A DNA stretch of 35,242 bases from Acidobacteriaceae bacterium (GTDB lineage: Bacteria; Acidobacteriota; Terriglobia; Terriglobales; Acidobacteriaceae): NCBI GenBank assembly GCA_003132445.1, contig PKXU01000128.1, forward strand, positions 27,199 to 62,440, given 5' to 3'. Under the pieces are notes generated by a model, which saw only the letters and a list, made by a program, of their open reading frames with translations, ran no database searches and was not told the DNA's origin. Positions 14,936 to 21,850 of the stretch are shown piece by piece. The stretch's first letter is position 1; every line of letters starts with the position of its first letter. Position numbers and translations under genes: made by a program.

Positions 14936-15054
14936 ATCCGTTTTTTCAGTTTGCTGTGCCAGATAAACCTCAACACTGAAGAAGTTCCGTGAGCCTACTC
15001 TGGGCGAAACACGCCGTCAATCGACATCGATAATCAAGTTCACCTCCATGCAGA

Positions 15055-15120
15055 TGTGGGGACAGCCGCCCCTTCGGCAAGCTCAGGGCAGGCTCGGCTG
15101 TCCGTCGAGCGAGGCTCGAC
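15055..15120. repeat. Dispersed palindromic element family A, copy 3
   Basis: Same structure as copy 2: GTGGGGACAGCCGCCCCTTC at the left, a CGGCTGTCCG right arm, then TCGAGCGAGGCTCGA. It lies just upstream of the D-amino-acid enzyme and would be read as an artificial N-terminus if the frame were extended to 15056. Confidence 0.85.
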
Positions 15121-15157
15121 CTCTCTGGCATCCCTACGCGGTATCATCAAGTTAGTG

Positions 15158-16366
15158 ATGGCCACGCAGAAAAGCATGTTGCAGCATCTCAGCTGGGATC
15201 CGCGCTATGGTGTCTCCGCAATCGAAGACGTACTTACTCCGGCGTTAGTCCTTTATCCCGACGCGATCCAAGCCAACATTGAGGCCACTCTGCGGCTGCT
15301 CTCGGGCGACGCGAGTCGCTGGCGTGTGCACATCAAGACTGCCAAGCTCGACTACACGCTTCGCATGCTGCTCGCGCGCGGCGTGCGCAATTTCAAATGC
15401 GCGACCACGCTCGAACTCCTGATTGCCTGCCGCGCCGGCGCAGCCGATATTCTGTTCGCCTATCCCGCCATGGGCGCAAACGCGCGCCGCGCCCGCGAAC
15501 TGGCGCAGCAGTTCCCGGACGTTCGCATCTCAGTGCTGGCGGAAAACGATGAGCAGATAGAGCAGTGGCGCGGAAGTAGCGTGGGAATTTTTCTCGATAT
15601 TAACCCGGGGATGAATCGCACCGGCATCGACCAAAGCGACACGAATAAAGTTACAGAGCTCGCCCCCACCATCAAAAAATCTGGGCTGGAATTCCGCGGA
15701 CTTCACTACTACGACGGCCAATTCGCCAGCTCGCCTGAGCCGGAAAGAACACAAGCGGCCCATCGCGGCTATGACGAGTTGCTGAAAATTGCCGGCGAGC
15801 TATTACGCAGCGGCACGAATGTGCCGGAGATTATTACAGCAGGCACTCCCACGTTTCCGTGCTCGCTCAGCTACGAGAATTTTCGCCGCGGCAGTTTCAT
15901 CCATCGCGTTTCACCCGGAACGGTTGTTTATTGTGACGCCACCAGCCTGCAGCAGCTTCCCGCGGAATACGGTTATCAGCCGGGCGCGCTGGTGCTAACC
16001 CGAGTGGTAAGCCATCCGCATCATGGCATGATCACCTGCGACGCCGGCCACAAAACAGTGTCGGCCGACGCCGGAGTTCCTACCTGCGTAGTGTTGGGAC
16101 ACGAAGATTTGACGCCACTTTCGCCGAGCGAAGAGCATCTTCCCATGGCCGTACGAGAAGGAGGCAAGACTCCGCGGAACAAAACTCCCAGGATCGGGGA
16201 GGTTCTTTATCTTCTGCCGCGGCATGTCTGTCCTACAGTGAACAATTTTGATGACGCGCTGCTGGTCCGAAACGGAAACATTGAGTCGATAGAGATCGTT
16301 TCAGCCCGCGGCCGCGAAGCCCCGTTGCCGCAAGGTGCACACCAAGTGCTTCCCGTAGGCAGCTGA
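15158..16366 (+). CDS. PLP/zinc-dependent D-serine dehydratase-like (D-threonine aldolase family) enzyme
   Basis: A 402-residue alanine-racemase-fold enzyme. EDVLTPALVLYPDAIQANIE is the N-terminal signature. The PLP lysine is probably K60 in RWRVHIKTAKL, the position of the RPHxKTHK motif. GIFLDINPGMNRTGI and FRGLHYYDGQ continue the TIM barrel. The C-terminal domain carries PRHVCPTVNNFD; His356-x-Cys358 matches the zinc ligands of D-serine dehydratases (His-x-Cys), whereas D-threonine aldolases have His-x-Asp. So dehydration or deamination of a D-beta-hydroxy amino acid is favoured, but not proven. ATG 15158 (MATQKSM) follows the family-A repeat; ATG 15176 is an alternative. It is followed by convergent ridA, whose product would clear the enamine/imine formed by such an enzyme. 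Confidence 0.85.
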   Translation: MATQKSMLQHLSWDPRYGVSAIEDVLTPALVLYPDAIQANIEATLRLLSGDASRWRVHIKTAKLDYTLRMLLARGVRNFKCATTLELLIACRAGAADILFAYPAMGANARRARELAQQFPDVRISVLAENDEQIEQWRGSSVGIFLDINPGMNRTGIDQSDTNKVTELAPTIKKSGLEFRGLHYYDGQFASSPEPERTQAAHRGYDELLKIAGELLRSGTNVPEIITAGTPTFPCSLSYENFRRGSFIHRVSPGTVVYCDATSLQQLPAEYGYQPGALVLTRVVSHPHHGMITCDAGHKTVSADAGVPTCVVLGHEDLTPLSPSEEHLPMAVREGGKTPRNKTPRIGEVLYLLPRHVCPTVNNFDDALLVRNGNIESIEIVSARGREAPLPQGAHQVLPVGS

Positions 16367-16399
16367 GAGAATTGTGACTTCGACTTTTCTCATAGCTCA

Positions 16400-16825
16400 C
16401 TAACGTTTTTTCTTCAAAGTTTTTCTGGACGATTTCTTCGCTGCGCAATAAGCGATGCAATCCATTTCAATCAGCATTCCCGCTGAATGCCCGAGATCGC
16501 TGCCTACCGTTGTGCGTGCAGGATACGGTTTCGAAAAGCGCCGCGCATAGACCGCGTTGTAACGCGCAAACAGAGCAGTATCGCTGAGGTGAACCGTAAC
16601 TTTGACGACGTCTGCCAGCGAAGCGCCATCGGCTTCGAGAATCGCCAACATGTTGTCGATCGTCTGCGCGGTTTGCTGCTCAATCGTATCCCCAACCAGT
16701 TCGCCGGTGTTCGGATCACTCGGGCCGGTGCCGGTCACGAAGATAAAATCTCCCGCGCGCCATCCCTGAGAATATGCGCCTCGCGGCGGCGCTCCGCGCT
16801 TGCTCTGAATTTCGTATTTCGCCAT
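16400..16825 (-). CDS. RidA-family reactive imine/enamine deaminase
   Basis: A 141-residue protein with the YjgF/YER057c/UK114 fold: GAYSQGWRAGDFIFVTGTGP, a Gly-rich SDPNTGELVG turn, QTAQTIDNMLAILEADGASL, ADVVKVTVHLSDTALFARYN and YPARTTVGSDLG with the conserved Arg. RidA hydrolyses 2-aminoacrylate and related imines released by PLP dehydratases. This fits its position beside a D-serine dehydratase-like enzyme (convergent, 33 bases between stops). The C-terminal KKSSRKTLKKKR tail is basic and longer than usual. ATG 16825 gives MAKYEIQSKRGAPPRGAYSQ. It is a RidA subfamily with GHSAGMLIEMDC instead of the usual LPxGALVEIEA, so activity may differ. Confidence 0.92.
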   Translation of the reverse strand: MAKYEIQSKRGAPPRGAYSQGWRAGDFIFVTGTGPSDPNTGELVGDTIEQQTAQTIDNMLAILEADGASLADVVKVTVHLSDTALFARYNAVYARRFSKPYPARTTVGSDLGHSAGMLIEMDCIAYCAAKKSSRKTLKKKR

Positions 16826-16844
16826 GGTTCATGCTCCCATCAAT

Positions 16845-16876
16845 CTTAGAAGAATCGGCGTTTAGAAGAATCGGCC
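16845..16876. repeat. 16-bp tandem repeat, 2 units, upstream of ridA
   Basis: CTTAGAAGAATCGGCG (16845-16860) and TTTAGAAGAATCGGCC (16861-16876) differ at the two ends only. They lie 20 bases upstream of the ridA start. Confidence 0.8.
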
Positions 16877-16900
16877 GAGGCAGGATTGAAATTGCCTCTC

Positions 16901-16940
16901 GGACGTGCCGAAGTAGGTTCCGATGTGCCGAAGTATAATG
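16901..16940 (+). promoter_or_regulatory. 20-bp tandem repeat carrying a perfect TATAAT
   Basis: GTGCCGAAGTA occurs in GGACGTGCCGAAGTAGGTTC (16901-16920) and CGATGTGCCGAAGTATAATG (16921-16940). The second copy ends in TATAAT (16934-16939), about 20 bases before the ATG at 16960. No good -35 is visible at 17 bases. It may be the promoter of the 16960-18903 unit. Confidence 0.45.
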
Positions 16941-16959
16941 CTGCGCAGCCCAGGCACCC

Positions 16960-17427
16960 ATGCGGCAATCTCCCTCATCCGACCGACGGTTTGCCGTAGC
17001 TGGCGCCATCTTCATCGTGTGCTCCCTCTTGTCGAGCGTGCGCGTGCTCACCGAAACGCCCACCCCCAGCAGTCGCCACGCCGACAATGTCGCGGAACGT
17101 TCCGACTGGCGATTCGCGGCCCTGAAGACGGCCCTGCCAAAACAGGGGATCGTCGGCTACATGGGAAGTTCCAGCAGCCCCGCCGATTATTATCTCGCGC
17201 AATACGCGCTGGCTCCGGTCGTCGTCGACAATTCCACGGATCATCCTTGGGTGGTGGGCAATTTCACCGATTCGGTGCCGGTTGCCCCATTGAAAGATTG
17301 GAACGGTCTCGAACTTGTAAAGGATTTTGGAAAGGGCGTCATGCTTTTTGCGCGGCATCCGGCCACCTCATCCCAAGTAAAACCTGCTCAGGTAGATTCA
17401 GCCCACGCTTACAAGGACGCAAAGTAA
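16960..17427 (+). CDS. Membrane-anchored hypothetical protein, partner of the downstream GT-C-like protein
   Basis: A 155-residue protein. An N-terminal membrane anchor or signal (FAVAGAIFIVCSLLSSVRVL) is followed by a soluble domain: DWRFAALKTALPKQGIVGYM, SPADYYLAQYALAPVVVDNS, HPWVVGNFTD and GLELVKDFGKGVMLFARHP. The pattern, a short domain that reads like a Rossmann-type fragment with PVVV and GVMLFAR strands, resembles the extracytoplasmic tail found in some acidobacterial GT-C proteins. I do not recognise a family. Its TAA abuts the ATG of the next gene, so the two are almost certainly co-transcribed and translationally coupled. ATG 16960 is used because the hydrophobic segment follows directly. 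Confidence 0.68.
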   Translation: MRQSPSSDRRFAVAGAIFIVCSLLSSVRVLTETPTPSSRHADNVAERSDWRFAALKTALPKQGIVGYMGSSSSPADYYLAQYALAPVVVDNSTDHPWVVGNFTDSVPVAPLKDWNGLELVKDFGKGVMLFARHPATSSQVKPAQVDSAHAYKDAK

Positions 17428-18903
17428 ATGCTGCTGGCACTGGCCGCGCTGCTTTGTATCGCATCCGGTTTTTTTCTGGCCAGCGTGGGCTGGGCGCGTC
17501 GCACTCCGTTCGCTTCGGATATTCTCTGGCGGGCATCGATGTCTGTGGGATACGGGCTGGGAATTTTTTCGGTTAGTTTCTTTTTTTCGCGCGTCTGCGG
17601 CATCGTCCATTTGGCCGCAATGGATCTTCTGATATTCGGGTTTCTTCTCGTCAGCCTCCTCTTATTTCGATCTGTGTTTCGAACTCCCATCGCAAATGAG
17701 ATCGAACCGACAATGGGGTTCGATGGTCCCCCGTGGCTTTCTCGCTTTCTCAAATCCGCGTTCGCGATTGCACTTTGCGTGGCTGCTTACGCGACTATCC
17801 TGCGCACCTTGGCTCATCCATCCGGCGATGGTTGGGACGCCTTCGCCATCTGGAATCTACACGCTCGCTTTCTTTTTCTCGGCGGCGCCCACTGGCGGGA
17901 CGGCTTCAGTTCGCTCATTCCCTGGTCTCATCCCGACTATCCGTTACTTCTTCCCGCCGCCATCGCTCATTTCTGGACTTACCTCGGCCACGAGGATCGC
18001 TCCATTCCCGCAGTCATCTCCCTGTGTTTTACCTTCGGCACTGTGGGATTGTTGTTCTCATCTCTTTCCCTGCTTCGCGGGAGTACCTCAGCCATGCTGG
18101 GATCGCTCACCTTGTTGAGTACACCTTTCTTCATTGCGCAGGGAACATCGCAGTATGCCGATGTGCCTTTATCTTTTTTCTTGCTTGCGACCGTCGTGCA
18201 TCTTTGTCTTCACGATCGCGATTCCGCGGATGGTCATGCGTCTCCTGGTGTGCTTTTCTTAGCAGGTGTCTCCGCCGGTTTCGCTGCGTGGACGAAGAAT
18301 GAAGGTCTTCTTTTCTTATGCGCAATCCTCGCCGCACGCGCTCTGATTTTTCTCCGCCCCAGGCTTACACGCGATGCTTCGAGTTCGCTTCCGCCGGTAA
18401 GGCTTCGCGAAAACTGGAGTACGCTGGCTCCTCTGCTCGCCGGGGCTGCGCCTGCGCTGCTGCTCGTCGCCGGCTTCAAACACTTTCTGGCACCGCCCGG
18501 CGATCTCTTCTCGAACTCGGGGGTAATGATGCACAAACTGCTCGACCCCGTCCGCTATTGGGTGGTCGTCAAATGGTTTGCGAAGGAATTTCTTCTCTTC
18601 GGGCACGGGCTGATTCCATGCACGCTGCTCTTGATCGGTTTTTACTTTGCGTCCGGCCGAGGAGAACGGCGAGAGACGACGGCCGGCTTTCGCACCTCAA
18701 GACTGGCAATGATTTTCACGCTTGCCGGCTTTTTTGCCATCTATCTAATCACTCCGTACGACCTTTACTGGCACCTCCGGTTCTCTCTGAGCCGTCTATT
18801 CCTGCAACTCTGGCCCAGCGTAATTTTCCTCTTCTTCGTTGCCCTGCCGCCGGGCATGACCGGCCCCTCCCAAAACCGTCTCAAAATGATCCTAATGCCT
18901 TAA
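17428..18903 (+). CDS. Polytopic membrane protein, GT-C (PMT/ArnT-like) glycosyltransferase candidate
   Basis: A 491-residue protein with about 11-12 membrane segments (first LALAALLCIASGFFLASVG). After TM4 comes SGDGWDAFAIWNLHARFLFL, with an acidic residue in the first periplasmic loop, and IPWSHPDYPLLLPAAIAHFW, the HPDYP-type motif of dolichyl-/undecaprenyl-phosphate-sugar glycosyltransferases with a GT-C fold. SQYADVPLSFFLLATVVHL and SAGFAAWTKNEGLLFL also fit that superfamily. It would transfer a lipid-linked sugar to an envelope acceptor; donor and acceptor are unknown. It starts immediately after the stop of the 155-residue gene. Hairpin AGTCCCC-TAA-GGGGACT lies just after its stop. Confidence 0.65.
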   Translation: MLLALAALLCIASGFFLASVGWARRTPFASDILWRASMSVGYGLGIFSVSFFFSRVCGIVHLAAMDLLIFGFLLVSLLLFRSVFRTPIANEIEPTMGFDGPPWLSRFLKSAFAIALCVAAYATILRTLAHPSGDGWDAFAIWNLHARFLFLGGAHWRDGFSSLIPWSHPDYPLLLPAAIAHFWTYLGHEDRSIPAVISLCFTFGTVGLLFSSLSLLRGSTSAMLGSLTLLSTPFFIAQGTSQYADVPLSFFLLATVVHLCLHDRDSADGHASPGVLFLAGVSAGFAAWTKNEGLLFLCAILAARALIFLRPRLTRDASSSLPPVRLRENWSTLAPLLAGAAPALLLVAGFKHFLAPPGDLFSNSGVMMHKLLDPVRYWVVVKWFAKEFLLFGHGLIPCTLLLIGFYFASGRGERRETTAGFRTSRLAMIFTLAGFFAIYLITPYDLYWHLRFSLSRLFLQLWPSVIFLFFVALPPGMTGPSQNRLKMILMP

Positions 18904-18907
18904 TCCC

Positions 18908-18924
18908 AGTCCCCTAAGGGGACT
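18908..18924 (+). terminator. Hairpin after the GT-C-like gene, possible terminator
   Basis: AGTCCCC, loop TAA, GGGGACT: a 7-bp GC-rich stem four bases after the stop. The downstream sequence is not a clean T-run (ATATTTTG follows about 10 bases later), so efficiency is doubtful. Confidence 0.35.
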
Positions 18925-18951
18925 TGCCAGCCATATTTTGCCGACTTCCTC

Positions 18952-18979
18952 TTGACTTGCAGTCAAATCCTTGTAATAA
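18952..18979 (+). promoter_or_regulatory. Probable sigma-70 promoter of rpsU
   Basis: TTGACT (18952-18957), a 16-base spacer, TAATAA (18974-18979). It lies about 40 bases before the TTG start of rpsU. Confidence 0.5.
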
Positions 18980-19018
18980 CTATTCGGTCCATCCGGACGG
19001 GTTTGGGGGTGTATTTGT

Positions 19019-19216
19019 TTGGCAGAAGTCAGACTTCAAGAGGGTGAATCGCTCGAGAACGCTCTTCGCCGGTTCAAACGCAAGGTGCAACAGGAAGACA
19101 TAATCAAGGAGGTCAAGCGCCACTCCTTTTACCTGAAGCCCGGCGAGAAGAAGCGGGTCAAGGCCGCATTAGCTCGCAAGCGAGCTCGCAAGAAAACGCG
19201 CAAAGAACAGGATTGA
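19019..19216 (+). CDS. rpsU: 30S ribosomal protein S21
   Basis: A 65-residue small-subunit protein. AEVRLQEGESLENALRRFKR and KVQQEDIIKEVKRHSFYLKP followed by GEKKRVKAALARKRARKK are diagnostic of S21. The C-terminus is highly basic, as expected for 16S rRNA contact near the anti-Shine-Dalgarno helix. The start is TTG 19019, giving M-A-E-V, the usual N-terminus; GGGGGTG lies about 8 bases before it. A GC-rich hairpin 12 bases after the stop probably ends the transcript. It has its own promoter. Confidence 0.97.
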   Translation: MAEVRLQEGESLENALRRFKRKVQQEDIIKEVKRHSFYLKPGEKKRVKAALARKRARKKTRKEQD

Positions 19217-19227
19217 CGCAGCAAAGG

Positions 19228-19248
19228 GCCGCTCCTTCCCGGGGCGGC
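19228..19248 (+). terminator. GC-rich hairpin after rpsU
   Basis: GCCGCTCC, loop TTCCC, GGGGCGGC: 8 bp with one G-U pair, 12 bases after the rpsU stop. It lacks a T-tract, so it is either an atypical terminator or an mRNA 3'-end stabiliser. Confidence 0.45.
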
Positions 19249-19480
19249 TCTGCTCGATCTGGCCCCCCACTGTCTCGAGCTGCAACAGGGATTTCATACT
19301 CATCATTCTTCCGGCATAAAGCAGCAATATAGTTTGTACCCACGCCCATCCTGGCGCGTGGCGGGCCGAGTCCAAGGGGTTTGTTAGGGGAGTTGTTCAC
19401 GACCTGTTTTTTCGGTGTACCACCGCAGTTCTTTCCCCGCGGGTGGGCGCGCGGAAACGGGCTGAAGGGAGCCATCCTCA

Positions 19481-19798
19481 ATGGAATTTCAGGACAAGGT
19501 GCTGAAGTGTATCGACTGTGGAAGTGATTTCATTTTCACCGCCGGGGAGCAGCTTTTCTTTCACGACAAGCAGTTCAAGAACGAACCGAAGCGTTGCAAA
19601 GCTTGCAAAACCAAGCGGGTCTCGGTCCTGGGCGCGCCCCCCGCACCCGGACAAGCCTATCGCTACACCAAAGTCGAGACCCAGGCCACGTGCTCGGGAT
19701 GCGGAAAACAAACCACCGTTCCGTTCCGTCCCACGCAAGGCCGTCCCGTCTTTTGCCGGGAATGTTTCCAGTCTCGCAGAACCGCAGCCACCGCTTAA
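19481..19798 (+). CDS. Zinc-ribbon protein with two CxxC pairs of pairs
   Basis: A 105-residue protein. It begins MEFQDKVLKCIDCGSDFIFT with C10/C13 and continues to PKRCKACKTKRVS (C39/C42); this is the 'probable zinc-ribbon' (zf-trcl type) domain. A second ribbon follows: ATCSGCGKQTTVPF (C71/C74) and RPVFCRECFQSRR (C92/C95). Both zinc sites are complete. A linker APPAPGQAYRYTKVETQ separates them. The family is found widely in Chloroflexi, Actinobacteria and Acidobacteria; proteins with CxxC plus FRPTQGRPVFCREC are often annotated as CxxC-motif RNA- or DNA-contacting proteins, but the function is unknown. ATG 19481 has AAGGGAG about ten bases upstream. The 260-base leader after rpsU contains no other gene. 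Confidence 0.88.
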   Translation: MEFQDKVLKCIDCGSDFIFTAGEQLFFHDKQFKNEPKRCKACKTKRVSVLGAPPAPGQAYRYTKVETQATCSGCGKQTTVPFRPTQGRPVFCRECFQSRRTAATA

Positions 19799-19897
19799 TG
19801 TGTGGCGCGAGCGCCGTTGCTCGCGGCTTTTGATTTTGCTCTGACCTTCAACCTTGCTTCCTCAAGGTGATGCGGTAATCTGCGTTACCATAGGGAG

Positions 19898-21556
19898 GTG
19901 TCTGGATACTATGTAGAAAATTTCGGCTGCCGGGCCACTCAGGCCGACGGCGCAGCTCTCGAACGCCAATTCGAGCAGCGCGGAATGTCTCGCGCCTCCA
20001 CGCCAGCACAAGCCTCGGTCGTGGTCATGAATACCTGCACGGTTACCGCAAGCGCCGATCAGGATGCGCGTGCCGCCATCCGCCGTGTGCGCCGCCAGAA
20101 TCCCGAAGCTCAGATCGTAGTCACTGGATGCTATGCCCAACGCGCCCCCGCCGAAATTGCTGCGTTGCCGGGCGTCAGTCTCGTCATCGGCAATTCGCAC
20201 AAACATCAGTTGGCGGAGATCGTCAGCACGCACGCTCAGACGTCGGACCTCGGACTTCGGACTTCGGACTCAGCATTTATTCCGCTAACAACCTTAACCG
20301 TCGCGACCGGAAGCCGAGAGCCGGAAGCCGAAAGCCCGATTTTCGTTTCCGATATATTCGCACACACAGAATTACTCGCTGCTCCCGTCTTCGATGCCGC
20401 GAACGAGCGCACGCGCCCGAACCTTAAGGTGCAGGATGGATGCGACAATCGCTGCTCGTTCTGCGTAATTCCTTTCGTCCGCGGACAAAGCCGCTCGCTT
20501 TCTATCGAGCGAATCGTGAGCGAGGTGAATGGCTTAGTAAAGTCCGGCTATCGTGAGGTAGTAATCAGCGGAATCAATCTCGGTAGATGGGGAAGAGACT
20601 TGAGCGGCATCCGGCTTCCGGCTGCCGGCTTTCGCAGTTCGCTTGCCGATTCGGAAGACGTCGGACCTCAGACCTCAGACCTCAGTCAAATCCATGAGTC
20701 TGCGGTGGGAAGTCCGATGTCTGACGCCTTCCGAACGCCGGAAGCCGAAAGCCGGAATGGTCTGACGTCCGAGGTCCGAAGTCTGACGCCTGACGCCTTG
20801 CGGCGGCCGAGAGTCGAAAGCCGGAAGCCGACTCTCCCTGCCCTCATCCGAGCGATCCTCGCCGAAACTGCGCTGGAGAAACTCCGTATCTCCTCCGTCG
20901 AGCCCATGGACTGGACTGACGAATTAATTTCTTTAGTCGCTTCGTCGCCGCGCATTGCGAAGCACGCGCATGTACCCATGCAATCTGGAAGCGATGCTGT
21001 TCTGCGGGGCATGCATCGCAAATATCGTCCCTGGCACTATCGGGAGAAGATCGAAAAAATTCGTGCGGCTATGCCCACGGCGGCTATCGGGGCCGACGTG
21101 ATGGTCGGATTCCCCGGCGAGACCGACACCGAATTCGAAGCCACGCGCCGTATGATCGAAGAACTGCCCTTCACCTACCTGCACGTTTTTACTTATTCGG
21201 CGCGGCCGGGAACTCCCGCAGCGGCGATGCCAAATCAGGTGCCCGTGCACATTGCTCGCGAGCGGAATCGAGTTCTGCGCGAGTTGGCGGCAGGGAAGAA
21301 GTTAAGATTTATGCGCAGCTTCGTAGAAAAAGAAATTGATGCCATCACGCTGAACGTTACCGGCAGCCACGCCGGAGTGGAGTTCACCGAAGCTCTCACC
21401 GACAATTATCTAAAGCTGCGCATGCACGGCCGCCATGCTCCCAACCAGTGGCTGCGCACACGAATTATCGACGTGGTGGATGGATCGCTGTTAGGGATGA
21501 ACGAGATCGCAATCCCAAGCAAAAATTTTGCCGGCGCCTGTTCATTCAATTCTTAA
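19898..21556 (+). CDS. mtaB: MtaB-like tRNA t6A37 methylthiotransferase with repeat-derived insertions
   Basis: Radical-SAM methylthiotransferase that converts t6A37 to ms2t6A37 in ANN-decoding tRNAs. The UPF0004 domain has its three cluster Cys: C11 (ENFGCRATQ), C47 (NTCTVT), C78 (TGCYAQ). The radical-SAM CxxxCxxC is C182/C186/C189 (VQDGCDNRCSFCVIPFVRGQ); the VQDGC form and the NTCTVT motif favour MtaB over MiaB. SSVEPMDWTDELI, HVPMQSGSDAVLRGMHRKYR and the C-terminal TRAM-like domain follow. Length is 552 aa against about 430. The excess lies in two low-complexity segments, residues about 114-146 and 236-312, encoded by 7-bp tandem repeats in frame. Start GTG 19898 has AGGGAG directly before it; the next good start is far inside. 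The gene is convergent with fmdB; the stops lie in a 16-bp repeat. Confidence 0.9.
   Translation: MSGYYVENFGCRATQADGAALERQFEQRGMSRASTPAQASVVVMNTCTVTASADQDARAAIRRVRRQNPEAQIVVTGCYAQRAPAEIAALPGVSLVIGNSHKHQLAEIVSTHAQTSDLGLRTSDSAFIPLTTLTVATGSREPEAESPIFVSDIFAHTELLAAPVFDAANERTRPNLKVQDGCDNRCSFCVIPFVRGQSRSLSIERIVSEVNGLVKSGYREVVISGINLGRWGRDLSGIRLPAAGFRSSLADSEDVGPQTSDLSQIHESAVGSPMSDAFRTPEAESRNGLTSEVRSLTPDALRRPRVESRKPTLPALIRAILAETALEKLRISSVEPMDWTDELISLVASSPRIAKHAHVPMQSGSDAVLRGMHRKYRPWHYREKIEKIRAAMPTAAIGADVMVGFPGETDTEFEATRRMIEELPFTYLHVFTYSARPGTPAAAMPNQVPVHIARERNRVLRELAAGKKLRFMRSFVEKEIDAITLNVTGSHAGVEFTEALTDNYLKLRMHGRHAPNQWLRTRIIDVVDGSLLGMNEIAIPSKNFAGACSFNS
20236..20270. repeat. Heptamer array inside mtaB (TCGGACT type), 5 units
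   Basis: Units TCAGACG, TCGGACC, TCGGACT, TCGGACT, TCGGACT are contiguous. They are translated as TSDLGLRTSDS-like sequence between the UPF0004 and radical-SAM domains. Confidence 0.88.
20307..20334. repeat. Heptamer array inside mtaB (CCGGAAG type), 4 units
   Basis: Units CCGGAAG, CCGAGAG, CCGGAAG, CCGAAAG are contiguous, translated as GSREPEAES-type sequence. Confidence 0.88.
20611..20830. repeat. Compound heptamer array inside mtaB
   Basis: Four runs in one 220-base block: CCGGCTT x3 (20611-20631); TCGGACC/TCAGACC x3 (20661-20681); seven units from AAGTCCG to CCGGAAT (20710-20758); and ten contiguous 7-mers (20761-20830), beginning TCTGACG, TCCGAGG, TCCGAAG. Units of both families occur in both orientations. 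Seven bases is not a multiple of three, so the protein repeats every 21 bases and all three frames are used. The block replaces a short loop after GRWGRDL. Confidence 0.88.
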
Positions 21557-21585
21557 TTCATATCGCGACTAATTCATATCGTCCA
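21554..21585. repeat. 16-bp tandem repeat across the mtaB and fmdB stop codons
   Basis: TAATTCATATCG at 21554-21565 recurs at 21570-21581. The first copy contains the mtaB stop (TAA, 21554-21556); the second encodes, on the minus strand, the last residues DDMN of FmdB and touches its stop (21569-21571). Confidence 0.85.
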
Positions 21586-21814
21586 AGGAACATGCGCCAG
21601 GACCGCGCGGATCGCCGCAGGAACCGCAGGCGCCGCCGGCTGACGATGACGCCGACGCTGACGGTGACGAGCCTTTCGCCGATACGGCGAAGACCGAGAG
21701 TTGCGGTTCGAGCTTGGTGGCATGGCACTTGGGACACTCGGCACGTTCCTTACCGAACACAAGAGCCTCAAACTGGTGATGGCATTCCTTGCAGATGTAT
21801 TCGAAGATGGGCAT
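21569..21814 (-). CDS. FmdB-family zinc-ribbon protein
   Basis: An 81-residue protein. MPIFEYICKECHHQFEALVF has the family N-terminus with C8/C11, then ERAECPKCHATKLEPQLSVF with C25/C28; the four Cys form a single zinc ribbon. The C-terminal tail (SSPSASASSSAGGACGSCGD and on to CSLDDMN) is Ser/Gly/Cys-rich and typical of the group, and carries extra Cys. The frame extends to 22108 without family similarity, so the start is ATG 21814, with GGAG six bases upstream. Regulatory or metal-related roles have been proposed for the family; none is established. It is divergent from the YheT-type hydrolase and convergent with mtaB. Confidence 0.92.
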   Translation of the reverse strand: MPIFEYICKECHHQFEALVFGKERAECPKCHATKLEPQLSVFAVSAKGSSPSASASSSAGGACGSCGDPRGPGACSLDDMN

Positions 21815-21850
21815 GGGCGACTCCAGATCAGTCTCTATTAGAATCAATTT

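Noticed and set aside
16923..17576. Plus-strand 217-codon frame overlapping the 155- and 491-residue genes
   Set aside because: Its translation is basic and lacks any domain, while the overlapped frames give an anchor, a soluble domain and a transmembrane protein.
20236..20830. Frameshift or assembly error in the methylthiotransferase
   Set aside because: The frame is continuous through the extra DNA and both ends match the family, so it is insertion rather than a shift. An assembly artefact cannot be fully excluded for short repeats.
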